In this document: positions 1 through 14,200 of the stretch, piece after piece
Numbering within the stretch: the first letter of the stretch is position 1
How the letters are laid out: each line of letters begins with the position of its first letter
Origin: Tubiluchus corallicola
Taxonomy: Eukaryota > Priapulida > Priapulimorpha > Priapulimorphida > Tubiluchidae
Length of the DNA: 64,000 nucleotides
Assembly (NCBI GenBank): GCA_030141605.1
Contig: JAQGDQ010000254.1
Span: forward strand, 260,213 to 324,212
Direction of reading: 5' to 3'
Program-made: the position numbers and the translations under genes
Notes under the pieces: model-generated
Told to the model about the DNA's origin: nothing
The model's database searches: none
Seen by the model: only the letters and a program-made list of their open reading frames with translations

Positions 1-1150
1 ATCTTGCTTCAACAAAAATGAACTAGGTAAGGTTCTAGCTAGCTGTTAAAATTGTTACTATTACAAAATAGACATAGACATAGAACATTTATTTTCTCCA
101 ATATAGTTTCACAGCAAAAGTTTTTGTTAAATATTAAATAATTGTAATCATGGAGCAGGGCAGGGAGGGCCAAAGGGTCACCTAGTCTCCTGCCCTTTCA
201 TATAGCTAGAAAGGTATGTTAAAAATGAACGGTGATGCTGGAGATAAAAAAATCAAATAAGAAGAAAAAATAGTACAATTTGTCAAAAAAACTAAAAACA
301 AAAAATAGTAGAATAAAGTTAAATACATAAATCTAAACAAAAGAATGTTGTGAGGAGTTGCCAAGTGTACACAAATGCATTGTCTGGTACACTTAACCTT
401 TAACATTTTGAGAATCATCATAATTGTTGGAATTGTGAAAATGCTTATTTATGCATTCTGTTGTTGTAAATGACTTCCAATTGTTTCTAATCTCTGTGCC
501 TGTACACACAAATTAAACATTAAACCAATTTATTGTTAACATTACTGTTTACTAAATATAAAAACATAGAAAACAGATGTCAGATACCACAGCCTCAATT
601 AGTAATATGCAAGAATGTGTTAATTTACAGCATCTAACAATTAATGGCAATACCATCTCAAAGAGCATAATTTAAACAAAACAACAGCACGATTTAATGC
701 TAAAACTTAAGTCAGAAATTATTTTTGTTCGGCTGCTACTTCATTTGAAATATGTATTGACAAGGCTCATGTATATAAGGATGAAAATACTCCTACTTAG
801 TTACTGATGTTCAAGAGCTGGGACATTCATGCAAATCTTTTTGTATTGAAATTGAATCTCATGGATATATCAGCAAAGAAAGTGCAAACAAGATACTCCA
901 GGGAACTTGCAGATTGGTCTGCAAGTTACTATACCTAAACGCAAGTTTCGGGAATTAATTCAAAATTTAAGGAAAATTTCTCTACTGTCTTCATTTTCAA
1001 TTTTCCAGTCAAAAATGAAAAAATATCTGGGATGAAGTGTTACTTATCAAAATTAACAACTAGTTGTGACACGGGTAATTAAAATTGCTCAAGATGTCCA
1101 TTTTATTTTTGGAAATGCTACATACAGTCAGAGTATCACTACCACGTGAC
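1..1150. other. intron 8 of gene A, left part; no gene seen
   Basis: AT-rich sequence between the window edge and the reverse-transcriptase relic. I looked on the minus strand for the two missing lectin exons of gene A (patterns such as GEIR...CFDV and GTIVH...KKCL) and found none. The only local structure is a short inverted repeat of the type agggcagg / cctgccct at about 151-201. It is probably part of a very long intron 8 of gene A. Confidence 0.5.
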
Positions 1151-1159
1151 AACATATCC

Positions 1160-3960
1160 AACTGCTAAAGCATTGCCATAGATTTGCTCAGCTCAGATAA
1201 GCTTCAAATAACTTGTGTTTACCATCTTCCCTCTGCGAATACTCATTACTCCATTGTTCTTTGTAATATTCTTCAGGACTTGTGCATAAACTCTGACTCT
1301 AATATTGTTATCACAGGAGATTTCAATCTCTCCCAAATAAACTGGAATGAATTAGTAGCTCCAGATATTAATGTGTAAAATGAATTTATGAAGCTTTTAG
1401 GCGAGAGCAATTTACAGCAACTAGTTAAATCTCCAACCAGAAATAATAATATATTAGATTTAGTTCTGGTAAATAATCATTAAGTGTATCCTGTGTAAGT
1501 GTATGGCAGGCTTACACAACAATGACCATTATGCAATTACTTTTAGGGCTCACTGTGCAAATTCTTGATATTCTGTCCATCCCAAATCTTAATTTTCAAA
1601 GAACAAATTATGCAACATTATGTAGGTTATTAGACAAAATTAATGGAGAATTTGTGTTTCGATACTGTAGTAATGTCCAGGAATTGTACGATGTTTTTAT
1701 TTGTACTTTGCAGTCCATGTTTAATGCAACAGCGCCAGTGCTACATTTTATTGATAAGCCATCCTATCCTAAACATATGAGATAATTGCTGAAGAAAAAG
1801 AAGACAAAGTGGCATGGGTTTCAAAATGACCGAAGCTCTACTGAAGAAAGTTAGCTTACCATGAATCGTGTTTGAAAATTCAGGAAGCTATCCATAATAG
1901 CATGATAGCCAGGGAAACAAAAATTATTAATACTAGAGATCGTTCTCAATTTTTCAGATGTGTACATGAAAAGAATAAAACTCCATCAGGGGAGGCCCTA
2001 CTATTAAAACTATTAAAATATGATGGTACCACTGCATTATCAGATTTGGAAAAGCACATGTGTTAAAAAATCAGTTTTGTTCTGTCCTTGTACTAGATAA
2101 TGGGTGATAAATTATGCCCTTTTTCCTTCTTTAAATAATAGAACACGATGCTTAAATGAGTTTATCATAAATGAGGAAATGATTTACAAAATATTGTGTT
2201 CTAGTAAAATAAAATTTACCATAACGCCAGATAATATTCCACCTGCAGTTCTTCGTAATTGTGCAACTCAGTTAGCAGCCCCTTTACACAATATTTTTGT
2301 GCATTCTTTAATATCCACAAGTTTACTAAGGCAGTGGCGCACTCCAGATATTACTGCATTTTATAAAGTGAATGATGCTGCATTAGCAAAAAATTATGGA
2401 CCAATTTCTGTCACTTCTGCCATTTGCAGATGCTTGGAAAGTATAATTGTTGATAAGCTTCTCAAATATCTGCTCTCAAATAATTTCATTAGTGAAAACC
2501 AATTTGATTTTTTTATCTCGTAGATCCACTGAATTACAGCTGCTTAGCTTGTGTTGATGCTTGGACCAGTCTTATTGATCTCGTGTTGATTAGTCAAAAG
2601 CTTTCGATACAGTTTCCCATTCAAAAATTATATCATTATTGAAGGTAAAGCATTGTAGTGGATAAAGGCTTCCTTGACAGACCGGACTCAGTGTGTTAAA
2701 GTGGGAAATTGTAATTCCGACTATTCCAATGTTTTATCTGGTGTTCCTCAAGGGTCTTTTCTAAGCCCAATCTGTTTTTTACTTTTCATAAATAAATATA
2801 TGTTTTCCTCCGGTAGCGCTAAAACCTGTACACATAAAAACAAAATCCAGATCACCTTGAACTACTTCGCAGATTGGCGGAATGCATAGCAACTGGCCTT
2901 AGCAACTGAAAAGTGTTTTGTGCTAAACATTGGATTGGAATGTGCTTGCAACTATACACTAGATAATGTCGCACATCTTAAAATTCAAAAGATGCATCAT
3001 TTGGGATAACTGTGGATACTAAACTTAGTTTCAAAGAACACATTGCACAAATTGCCCAAAATGCATATTTCTCAATTAATGTGCTGTTCAAGTGTTTCTT
3101 GATAAAAGATGTTGAGACTTTGACTAAGGCCTATTGTGTTTATGTGAGGCCCATAATAGAATACTGTAGTACTGTTTGGAACCCCTTTTTCGCTATAACT
3201 TGTTCTCAAGCATATATAGGAAGAAAAGACAAAGCATAAAACGTTCAAAAATACTTCATACAATTCTTCCTTAAGGCTTCTTCACAAACTGGTTGTCCCT
3301 ATAAGTACAGATTGGCCATTCTTAAACTAGAAACTATAGAGGTTAGAAGGGTCAAAGCAGATCTTAGTATGGTCTTCAAAATAGTATGCACCTAGTGTGA
3401 TAGCATGATTTTTATGACCTAGTGCTTCGAAATATCAATTTTCAAAATGTTGCTTTAATAACAACTGCTCTTAACTCTGTTCTAAACCATCAAGCTTCCA
3501 CCAGTCAGTAGTTACTTATTATGTCAGTTTGTATGAAGAGATTTTGAAATTTTTAATCTCATTTTAGTACTACGAGTCTTAAATATGAGTTGAAATGTTG
3601 TAAAATCAGCTCTTCCATTATGTTAGATAGCTTAAAGCAAATTTAGTTAATTCTTAACTTCATTATAATATTATTCTACTAATCTTTGTTTTTAGTGCGT
3701 ACAAATACTAACTAAGGGCTCCGTACATCATTTTCAGTTCACGATATTATGCAGTAACTGTGCAATAGTTAACTGAAATATCTTGTTAATTACTTTGTTA
3801 AAATCAGACAGGCCCAAAAAAAGTGATGTGTTTTCATTCATCTTATTATAGTAACTATTTTCAATAGACTTTTTTATGCTATATACATGCTGGTAAGCCC
3901 AGCACTTTCATTGTAAATAAATTTGTGTTGTTACAAAGTGCAAATATATAAACTAAACTA
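1160..3960 (+). mobile_element. decayed non-LTR retrotransposon (CR1/Jockey-like), antisense to gene A
   Basis: The plus strand carries an ordered but frame-broken non-LTR retrotransposon. About 1184-1480 is the end of an endonuclease domain (VITGDFNLSQINW, then LDLVLVNN). About 2104-2520 is the reverse-transcriptase finger region (TPDNIPPAVLRNC, NYGPISVTSAICRCLESI). About 2590-2650 has the palm motif SKAFDTVSH. About 2716-2790 has motif B, SGVPQGSFLSPICFLLFIN. A YADD motif is not visible, so that part is deleted or mutated. About 3012-3190 is the thumb end (YVRPIIEYCSTVWN), followed at 3308-3390 by the tail RLAILKLETIEVRRVKADL. Stop codons and frame changes are frequent, so it is dead. An AT-rich 3' tail ends near 3960. 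It sits in the long intron 8 of gene A. Confidence 0.85.
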
Positions 3961-4104
3961 ACTAAACTTATTGACCAGTGTATTTCATGAATCTTATGTT
4001 TGTAGATTCGTGAATGTTATCTAGATTATACATAAAGACTTCTTTATGTTGTTTTCAAAAAAAAGATTTTAAAAATATATTATTAGGGGTAAGGTGAAAA
4101 GCAG

Positions 4105-4260
4105 CTGACAGTATGAGATCAAAATTAGCTCAAACGCTGAACTGGTCAGTACGTGGATGGGTGATACTAAAGGAGCATCACTTCCTACTGAGGAAGAAAT
4201 ATACATTAGAACAAGACTAATACTCCTCGGCTGGATCAGTGCCGCATCTTAATTGATCAA
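4105..4260 (+). mobile_element. 5S-rRNA-like SINE fragment
   Basis: About 4110-4175 resembles the internal promoter part of 5S rRNA: a stretch like GATC..AAGCTAAGC, then ctggtcagtacgtggatggg, which matches the 5S box C region (CTGGTTAGTACTTGGATGGG) closely. The 5' third of 5S is missing and the downstream sequence does not continue as 5S. This is the pattern of a 5S-headed SINE (SINE3 type) or a 5S pseudogene, not a working 5S gene. The tail limit is a guess. Confidence 0.5.
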
Positions 4261-5144
4261 AATGATTATAAATTCTTGCAATGCGATATAATTCTAGTCA
4301 CAACCACCGCCATCAACATGATAAGTTTACATTACTCTTTGAGAAACAATACTTTTAATTGCAAGCTACATGGATTTTACAAACGAACGACTGAAATCCG
4401 ACACTAACCACACCAGCTCCTTCTAGCGGAGGAACAACTAAGTGTTAAAATGTCTGTAACCCGCAGTTTGGATACTAGCTAAACAATTGTCTCATGCCCA
4501 ACCCAATAAAATAGATGGTTATGGCCTTTATTTATGATGCCTCAGTACACAAGGAAGGCACGTGACTAGCCTTATGTTCTTTAAAGTGATTTTAATATAA
4601 AAATACATTTCTAAAAATTAAAGGTTGCACGGAATTCCTTTTTGTCTGCAGAAAACTCTGGGATACTTGCTACATTCTGGGAGTCGTTTAAAACAAGTTC
4701 AGGTAATACTGTGTAGTTTTAAAAAATAATCAGATAACTCGTAGGGCACTTTATATTATCAATAAAACCAATAATTGTTGGTTAGAATTTGGTGAATCTG
4801 TGGTGCACACTGAGATGGTGATGCAGCGCAGTTTTATCAGGTGGTGAGAATGTATTAAATTACTAAGAATTTTCTTCTCCAATTACACAAGTCTTTAAAA
4901 CACATAATATAATACTAAGTAATATAACTTTGTATGGCAAGTTCTTCAGAAGATACTTTAAAATTCCATTTTCGTCCTTTTTAGATTACACAAAAGATCA
5001 AAAATAAAATTCTGCATTTTTAAGTTACAAGTAGTAAATGTAGTTGCAGTCAGTCAAAGTCGACGTCATTGTCGGCATTGTTGCTATTGTCATCATAGTA
5101 ACAGTAGACGACAACTTCCTGGTGCTGTGGCATTCTGTATTTAC

Positions 5145-5252
5145 CTGATCAATATTTCCCAGTTCACAAGGAAACAGCTTAAGATAAACGGTGAACGGTT
5201 CCAACGGAATTCTGTACATGCCAATACATGTATTAGTAAACTTGTTATGAAT
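5145..5252 (-). CDS. GALNT: gene A exon 8: first ricin-type repeat
   Basis: A 108-nt exon with acceptor tttatag and donor GTAAAT, phase 0 at both ends, 3 nt longer than the paralogues' exon 8. It encodes the start of the lectin domain (IHNK...NTCIGMYR...[10 protein letters not shown]). The CxD signature of the alpha repeat has Gly in place of Asp. It was identified only by alignment with B, C and D, because it lies 2.7 kb from exon 7. Confidence 0.75.
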
Positions 5253-8200
5253 CTATAAACCAGAAAAATAGAGAATATTTAACTAAATCAGCAATAATGC
5301 TTAAAGCAAAGGAAAAGTCACCTAGCATGTTGGGTTTAATTTACTATTATGATCTAAGCTTAGAATAATATAACAAAGAAATTTCCAAAAACCTGTCTAT
5401 AAAGCATAAAATTAATTAACGCTATTATTGCAAAGAAATTTTCAGGTGCAACACTTGCCACCTTTACTAAATAATTTAGACATGAGTGGTGGATGTCGCG
5501 ACTCTTCCTGAGTGGCTTTCAGTAAGTGCACACCACTTAAATTGATTCAAACTTGTGCAGCTTACCTAATGTTCATGCAAAATATCACAAAATTAACTAT
5601 CTGGTTTTTTTTGTAAAAACTTTTTATACTTTTTACGGAAATTTAGAGTGTCCTGCTTTTCTTCAGTTGATGAATGACGTCATTCGTGAAAGAATAGGTG
5701 TTTAAAATGGGAGTGCCCAAGCAAGAAATAATCGCAACTTTAAAGCAATTTTACCAATTACAGAAATTGTTTATGACACTTTTACTACTAAACACTTCTA
5801 ACATTTTTCGTGAACATTCCAATAAGCCCGATTTCTCAGACAGCTTGGCCTGCTTTTGATGATTTTGGTTGTTTACGTGCAACTACAAGGGCTGAAGAAA
5901 ATTTATGTTTACACTGTAGTGAGTTTCCAGATAGTTTCCAGAAACAATTCCCCATAGTTTATTCGCTAGCATAAGGATAGTAGAAAAATACATCCTTCTG
6001 TGCAACAAACAAAGTTGATTTGACTACACGCTGCTAAGCTGAAGAGAATTAGGTGCCTGGCTTCAAGCAATGCAAAAGCAAGCCAGCTGATGCCATATGA
6101 TGATAAATAATGCTGTTTAATGATGCTTTTAACTTTGAAGCTTTTTTCATTTTACACACAGTAAATAACACAGGCATCTTATTTATAAATTACTGTAGTT
6201 TTTATCGAGTGTACGGCAATCAGAATACCATTAAATGCATTATTGGTATATTAAAAAAACTTTGAGATAAGGAAGTAAACCTCAAGATAAACTTAATCCT
6301 CATGACCAGGACAGCTCAATCTGATTTGTTAACTAAATGGATTGAATCAGAAAATAGTTTGATCTCTCTAAGACATGAGGTCCAGTGAAATATAGTGGTT
6401 TGCATGCTCAACATGTAATTCAAAGATGCTTTGTTAAGAACAAGATTATTTTTGATCTTTCTAGTTTCTTCACTTGGCAGTATATGAATTCGTCCATCTA
6501 AGATATTTGGGTTTTTTTCACTTAGCTTCATCATGGCTTTCTTAGTTGAAACACAAAAATTTTAATTTTCAAAAAAACTAGCGAAATTATTCAAATCCTT
6601 TTTTACTGACACCAAAATGTTATCCCGAGAAGAGATCACACCTACTCTATCTGAAAAAAATTCAGGCTTGCGGAGCACTACAGGCTGGCGCCAGGCTTGC
6701 AGAGCATTGATAGCACTCGAGACTGTTCATAACCATTAGACATGCAATGAAATTGGGTTAATTACTCCATAAGAAGGTGTATTTCCAATCAAAATGTTAA
6801 TAGATCTACCCTAAAAGGTGGCCTATGACCTAAAATTATTATGTCACATTTTTTATTAAGAGAATGGTGGAAATTTCAGCCAAACATATCTGGAACAGTA
6901 GTTTTTTATAGCAGAATATTTTATGGGACTGAAAACCACACATGAAAAAATATACAAATCACACTTGCGACAGTACAGTCAAACCTCATTATACTGCCTC
7001 CTGTTATAATGTCAAACTAGTTTACCGCCTGCAAAAATGGCTAGGAAAAAAACGGCTGTATTCAACTGCATATAAAAATAGCCAGTTATACTACCTCCTA
7101 TTACCCGACAGGCAAAATAACAAACATGTTCATTGAGGAAATACCGTCAGCCACGCCAGTGACCTTGGTATTATGCCAGCTGTACGAGGCTGCTATATGC
7201 TCCGCTGGGTCACTTACACTGACCAGACGTCACGTGTCGTGCAAATTAATGCATGTTATCATGCTTTGATTTTTGCAAGCTGTACTGCACTTCGTACAAT
7301 TATAATAACAAAGGATTGATAGGTTTGATATTACTGTCAATGTACCACTCAGTTATAATAGCAACTGACAGAAAACACGTGGTTCTTTATTGCCACAAGA
7401 AATGTGTTTTTTAAGAATCATCCAAGCAAATCCTAACAAGAAATTTGTAGTTACACCTTGACCTTTTTTACATATACATAATTAGTGAAGCAGAAGGCCT
7501 ACAACCTATTACATGTATATAGCTGAATAAAAGATACGTATATTATGTAAACAAAATGCTCTTCTTAAAAATGACTGATTGCAAAGAGTCATTTCACAAA
7601 TAATTAATTTAATAATTTTCTTTTAATTCATTAACCTTTAGAGTGAAAATTGTGGACTCTAACCTGTGTACAATACATTTGTCTGACTACTCTGTGATTT
7701 GTTTTTGGCAAAATTTAACACGCCTTGTTATAACACCAAATTCCCTATAATGTCAACTTTTTTCTGGTCCTAAAGTGGGAGATACAAAGAGGTTTGACTG
7801 TATTATAAGATGCTGCATATTATCCTGCTTACTGAATATTAAAAAAAGTAGAAGTACGTGCATAAAATAGGAATACAGATAATTATCATTATCTCTTAGA
7901 ATACATTTACCGTTCCAAGTGAAAAAGCATTTTCATTAGGTCTAAACTGCCCTGGAGTGATGTTGTCCAAGTACCATTTAAAGCTCTTGCAGCCTAGTTG
8001 ATTCCTGAGAGCTTTTCTTTCTGATACATTACCATAGCGAATTTCCTGGACAAATAAAACATACAAGTGAACAGGATAAAGACTTGCACAACTATGAAAA
8101 TGAAAATCAAAATGAAATGAAAAGCAGAAATTCAGTTTTATACATCTTTTAGCCAGCGATTCAGCGAAAGCAGAGAAAGTAGTAGCAAAATAATTTTGTT

Positions 8201-11200
8201 GACTTTTACCTTTGTTTACCATGACTAGTGTAAAAAGACTGTGTATTTCTTTATGTTAAGACTATAAAAACTTAGTAATATTTTTTAAACTAAAATTTTT
8301 ATTGTATTTCATCTCACTCTCATTTATTGCACATACAAATGCAGTTTATCAATCGCATTTTTGTAAACTTCTTCAATAGCCCCAGCTGGTTATATAAATA
8401 AATAAGTAAGCAGCTTTTGAAAGTAATAAGAGAACTGCCATAAGCAAAATTGCACTACGCTGACTTTCTTTGCTATTGTACTCAATGCAATTAATTGATA
8501 AGAGACATGGGATCAAATAACACCTTAGATTATTGAGCAGATTCTGCATCAAATTAAGCGAAATACACACAAGCTGTTTCTCAAACAATAAAATGTTAAT
8601 TTTTCATATTTTACTGTGCAAGTGTTTGAAAAAAGGATAGAAAACAAATATGTGAAAGTTCCTTTAAAGGAACAAACTTTTTCACAGGATTTTTTTTTGT
8701 AATGTAAGAAAACTGTATGTCTGTTGCATTAAATGCACTTGATATTAACTATGTCACACAAGTATACTGTACACTAGATGAAATAATACCAATAGTCACT
8801 TTGCAAGATACCTTTGCAATCTTTCCATGCTTCAGGGTACGGTAAAACAAATGCTTGTAGTCATCCATCCACACCTCTGCAAGACGCATAGAGTTAACCA
8901 CAAAATGATAATACAAGCTTTCCTCAGGAAAACTGTAGGGAGGTTCTGTCCTGAAAATATGTCCCACACGTGAACAAGGAATGATTTCCAGCCTGCCACC
9001 ACACATCCAAGTCTAAATGAAATCAGAGTTGAGTTAGGTCGCTATGTTTGTAGATATGTTGCAGAATTAGTACACTAGGCTTCTTCCTAATAGTTTTTAC
9101 GCAGCAAAAACATATACGCGAGATGCAATGCCCAATGCTGTCAAAGTTGTTTTTGGAACCAAAGTTAAAGCACTAGAAAACTCTCTACTTACATAATGCT
9201 GAAAAAATTTGTCTTGAAACTTTATACCACTTACATACTGCCTTTATGTATACAGGGCTTGAGTCAGCAGTAATGCTGTATAAAACTTGTAAATTTAAAC
9301 TCCCGCGATGGTCGTTAAACAACTTTTGAACGATAAGTCATTTGAAAAAAGTATAGATAACACTGAGTAAAGTTTGGACACATAATCAGACCATTCGTAG
9401 TGCACTCGTCCCTAACTAAGTACTGTATCTCTGTATTTTAAATTACTGTATCTTGTCAATACGATTAAAAATACATTTTTAGTTAGTCAGTGGTGCACTG
9501 TGGAGGAGAGTCAACAAACTTTCTTTTCTAGTTATACAAGTCTTTCAAGCAAGTAAGCAAAGCGCTAAGTAATATAACTTTGCATAGAAATTTTTTAGGA
9601 TACAGTTTAACATTTATTTTTTGATTCACATTGTAAGTATATGACGTCATGTAATGACGGGATCGGAACAGTATTGCGGGAGATTTAAAATGAAAACAAA
9701 CAGAAAATCCTTTCAATGCGAGTATGATATATGCATAATAATGCTAAAAGGTAATATAATTTTGAAGCGATTTTTCTGAAACCTACTTCAGGTACTCCTT
9801 TTCTTGTCCTTTAAGGCTGATTAGAGAGTGGATGGGTGAACAGATTCATTTCTCAGTCTGGGCGGTTTTCTTCGCTATTTTGACTCTGACATAAGGATAC
9901 ATATCCAAAAGAGACCGAGGCACCTCTGCTAATTCAGTGGCTTGTCCTAGGGTCGTAGCCTTGATAAAAGGTGAAGTCCCAATCTTGTTACAACCATATT
10001 CAATTTGAGTAAAACTGCCAATGAATGCTTGATTCCGACTTGCAGGATCTCGAATAATACAAAAAACATTGCTTTTCTCGTGCATTTGAAGTTCTTTAAG
10101 ACACTTTGAGCATGGGCTCAAAAAGTGAAGTGATGTCTATTACACCATATAAAAAAACTAATTGTGTCTGTGACCATTTTAACCAATAAGGGTTATTTTT
10201 ATGCTATTGCAAACTATATTTAAATGTGCTGTTTAACTTTGTTTGGTGCTTTGAATTAGCATGCACGCAGATATCGTGGGTTATGCACTATAGGCTGTTT
10301 TGTATATAAACATATTTTTATGCAAAACTGAAAAATTATGTTAATTTACGTGCGCATATGTTTGTTCTCTACAGTGAGCGAAGCAACGGAATAAAATGGA
10401 TGAAATTTTACTGTTCACGCTTGAGAACACTGTGAACCAAGAAGTATGATAAAGTTCTGTTTGCCAAAACGTTTGATATTAATTCATCATCCTCAGTTCC
10501 TCTTACGTTGCAAAATATTGCAATTACAAACACTGTCAAAGTGTAGCTAATTAATTAATAATTATAACCAGCTGACTAACTTGAATTCGTTGGTAAAAGA
10601 TGCTATTAATACTTGCCCTGAAAGATATTTCAATGTTTTCTCCACCCCAACCTTCCATTCCGGGATCATAGGCACCAATTTCCCAGAAGTATTTACGATC
10701 AACTGCCAGCAGACCACCCAGCATTGTTGGAGACCTTGAAATAATCACAATAAATAATAAATAAATACTTTCAGTAATTAGATAATAAAATTTTGTCTTT
10801 ATAACATAAATCATCACAAGAATTGCACCTGCAGTGTAAACAAACAACAAAAATAACTTGTCATTTAGTAATTTTTTTCTTTTCACATAAGCATAAGTGA
10901 AACAAACAAGTAATCAACAGACTATGCAGAAGAAATGTGATGCAAGAAATATTTAATGCCTTTTAAAGCAAAACTGAGAGCAAAATTACATTTGATTTCA
11001 AAATACAATTTGACATTACTAATAATCATATCATGTTTAAAAATTGAGGAAATCTTTGTGCAGGCAAAAATAAGCTGCTTTAATTTTGCTGTGATGTCAC
11101 TGGCGTCTCTAGTGCATTTAAGACATAAAATACAAAAATACCACTGTATCAAACTTTTCTTGCTGAATTTACACAAATTATGTCAGCGACACGAAAAACA

Positions 11201-14200
11201 GCCAAAACTCTTGTATATATCAAGTACGGGTGCAACGAATTTGCTTGTTAAACTATAGCTGTATGGAAACTAGGAGACCTGTGTGGCTCCGTTAGGCTGT
11301 ACAAACAATAGTATGTCAAATACTCTGGTGAATCAAATCTGTGATCTAAAAATAAACTGCTAATCACTACGTTCTGGATTAATATTTGCACAATAATTAA
11401 AGGCAAAAATTAATAATTCTGGCTAAATTTCATGAAAACTACATTTGGCTTAGACTAAGAATTACTGAACTATTCTGCAAGGATAACAAGTGTTTTAGCA
11501 ATACTATAGTAAGTTGTAACTAAAAAAATATTTTGGATAAACTCATCCCAGCTTATTTGAGCTACAATTTCCCAAATGTACTTCAGTTAGGACTTGCACA
11601 CCTCATGATATCTGCGTAAATAAATGAAATGATTGTAAATTCAGTGGTCCTACCTGTCTACTATTTAACCACAGAGACAAAAAGCTGCAACAGCTTTGAG
11701 TTTCATTTTCGTTTTGAATCTTACATTAATTCAGAGAGCACACGCAGTCTGCTCTGGCTCAAAACTGTCACTGGCAAAGCACAGGAAACCACAGAATATA
11801 GTATATAGTACCTGTAGCAATATAGTACCTTTGACGAAATCAAACTCTCTCATGAAAACTATATGTCCAGGTCTTCTCTCATTGATCACACCTAAATATA
11901 CACTGTTCTCGTACAATTTTATCCTTGCTATCCTTGCGAAGGATAAAATTTTATCTCTACAACTTGATCCTACGTGGAAAGACATTAATATAGGTTCTTT
12001 CGAACCTGTTACTCTATCCTATTAACAATTATTATATTTTCCTCACTATGAATATACGTATTTTGTAATTTGTTAACAAAATACTGTTTAAACTGATTTT
12101 ATCCTTTAGAAAATGTAAATATGATCACTCGTTGTCAGAAGCACAAAGCAACCTCATAATGAGACATTTAAAAAGCATGTTTGATCTGAAAATGTTCAGA
12201 ACAGAAAGTTTAATCACCTGACAACAATAAAGCAGTGACATCACGCTAACATTTTGGCACCTGCCATCTTGTTTGTAACATCTTGGTCATCTATAAGTGT
12301 GGAAAAACGTATGACTTGAGCTTAATGTTAAAAAGCCTTCAGTATTGGTTTAAATTGAATAATCTTAAGAAAACCCAACATACATAATAGGATCAGTGCT
12401 ATGATTTCTCATATGCCTATGCTCTTTGGGAATTGGTATCCATCGGAAAAACAGTGACCAGCTAAAACTGCCTGCTGCTAGTTCTCCAGCATGATACTCC
12501 ATTGTGTTGCCTTCGATTATGTCTATGATTGGTATGACTATGGTGTTGCGCCTGTCCTTAATTCGCTGAAGTAAAGGTGGCAACCTAGAATGCAAAAATG
12601 CTAATCTAATGTAATTCCTTCCGACTGTAAAATATTATATAAGAGACATTTTGTTTATGAAGCATTTTATGCACTTTTCGGAATGGTAACTTCAGCAAAG
12701 AAAATTTTAGAGTTGGTGGTAGCAAAATATTATAATAGTTGCACTGTTGTGCAGGTATTATAATAGGTAAACTCAGGATGTAAAAAGTCGTAAGAAAAAT
12801 CATGCATCATCAGGAGCAAACACCAACAAATGTATAACTTGAGAATGTTTCCACACATCTTCTTATAGCGAATTACTTCCTGTAAAATTAAAATTTTTGT
12901 AAACTCTCCCCTAACTCATTTTGTTTGTTTATATATAAGCAAATGTTACTGATCTATTACATTAAGTGATTCATTATGACACAGTATCCATACCAGTTTT
13001 CTGCAACTTCACAATGTGCATCGAGAAAGATAAGAACATCCCCGACAGCTGCATCGGCTCCAACAATACGACCGCCAGCAATTCCTCGCCTTTGCTTTAA
13101 GCGTACAACACGAACATTGAGAAAATGGTTTGCTACATAATGGGACAATCGATTTCCTAGCTCAGCTGTAATTAAATTATTACATTTACATAATTATATA
13201 GGCTATAGAGCCAATTTCCTGTTTTAAATTTAATAGTGATCCTGGCTGATCAACCTACTTTACCCTAAATTCACAATTGCAACAAAAAGACAATTTACTT
13301 TCCCTTTAAAAAGAAAAGCTTCATCCACATTTACCAAAAAAAGATCAAATACCTCTGTCACTGAAGTCATCCACAAGCAAGACCTCACGCAGTAAATGAG
13401 CAGGAGATCGCTTAACAACACTCCACACTGTACGAATTAGTGGAGACCATGCCTCATTATTGAATATGATTATAACACTGGCTATGGGTAGTTCAGCATC
13501 GTATGTCAACTTTTTACAACTAAAATAGACAACTGGTCAAAAACTTGAAAATCACATATTATTAAATGAGCAAATTTAGATTATCGTGATGCAAAAACAA
13601 AATGAATGATCACATAACAATAATAATAAATGCATTTAGGGCATCGTCTAGGAGATAACACCTTAAGTAACCCAACACTTATTTCCACAAGGTGGTCCCG
13701 ATTATTATTACCCTCATGTTACTTCGATAAATGTTCTTGGTGAAGGAACCAGCTGTACCATTTTTTAAGTCTTTGGTATGATTCAGTTGGGAGTAGAATT
13801 CGAGACCTTCTGGATGGGAAGCGATCGCACTACTACTGAACTACGTCACCTGGTCGATGAATAATTCATACTTATGCATGTCAGAATCGCATTAGTCTCA
13901 GCATTCAATTTATGATCAGAAGTTTTTTAACCACATAGTCTATAGGTCTAGAGTAAAAATGTAGAGGTGTCCTTGTTCTTAAGATTCATATATAATACAT
14001 TTATATAATCATTGGTAGCTAAATGTAGCAAAGTTTATGACAAGAGGTGCCTATACAGGCCAAATAACTGCATTTTTTAAGCTAACTCAGGACTTCTACA
14101 CCCAAACTTATCCACTTACAAGCCAGGTAGTTAGTGATACAAATATCGTGATGAACCAGTACTTTCTCTAAAATACACATCTTAGAGTACAACAAATCCC

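Noticed and set aside
6316-6534. Possible lectin exon of gene A
   Set aside because: No CxD, QxW or GTI/GEIR wording. The real exon 8 was found at 5145-5252.
11696-12025. Opposed 80-110 codon frames in intron 4 of gene A
   Set aside because: Both strands open by chance; no motifs. The region holds no splice-framed exon of the GALNT pattern.
13796-13845. Functional tRNA gene
   Set aside because: A and B boxes are diverged, with no acceptor stem pairing or anticodon arm. Called SINE-like.
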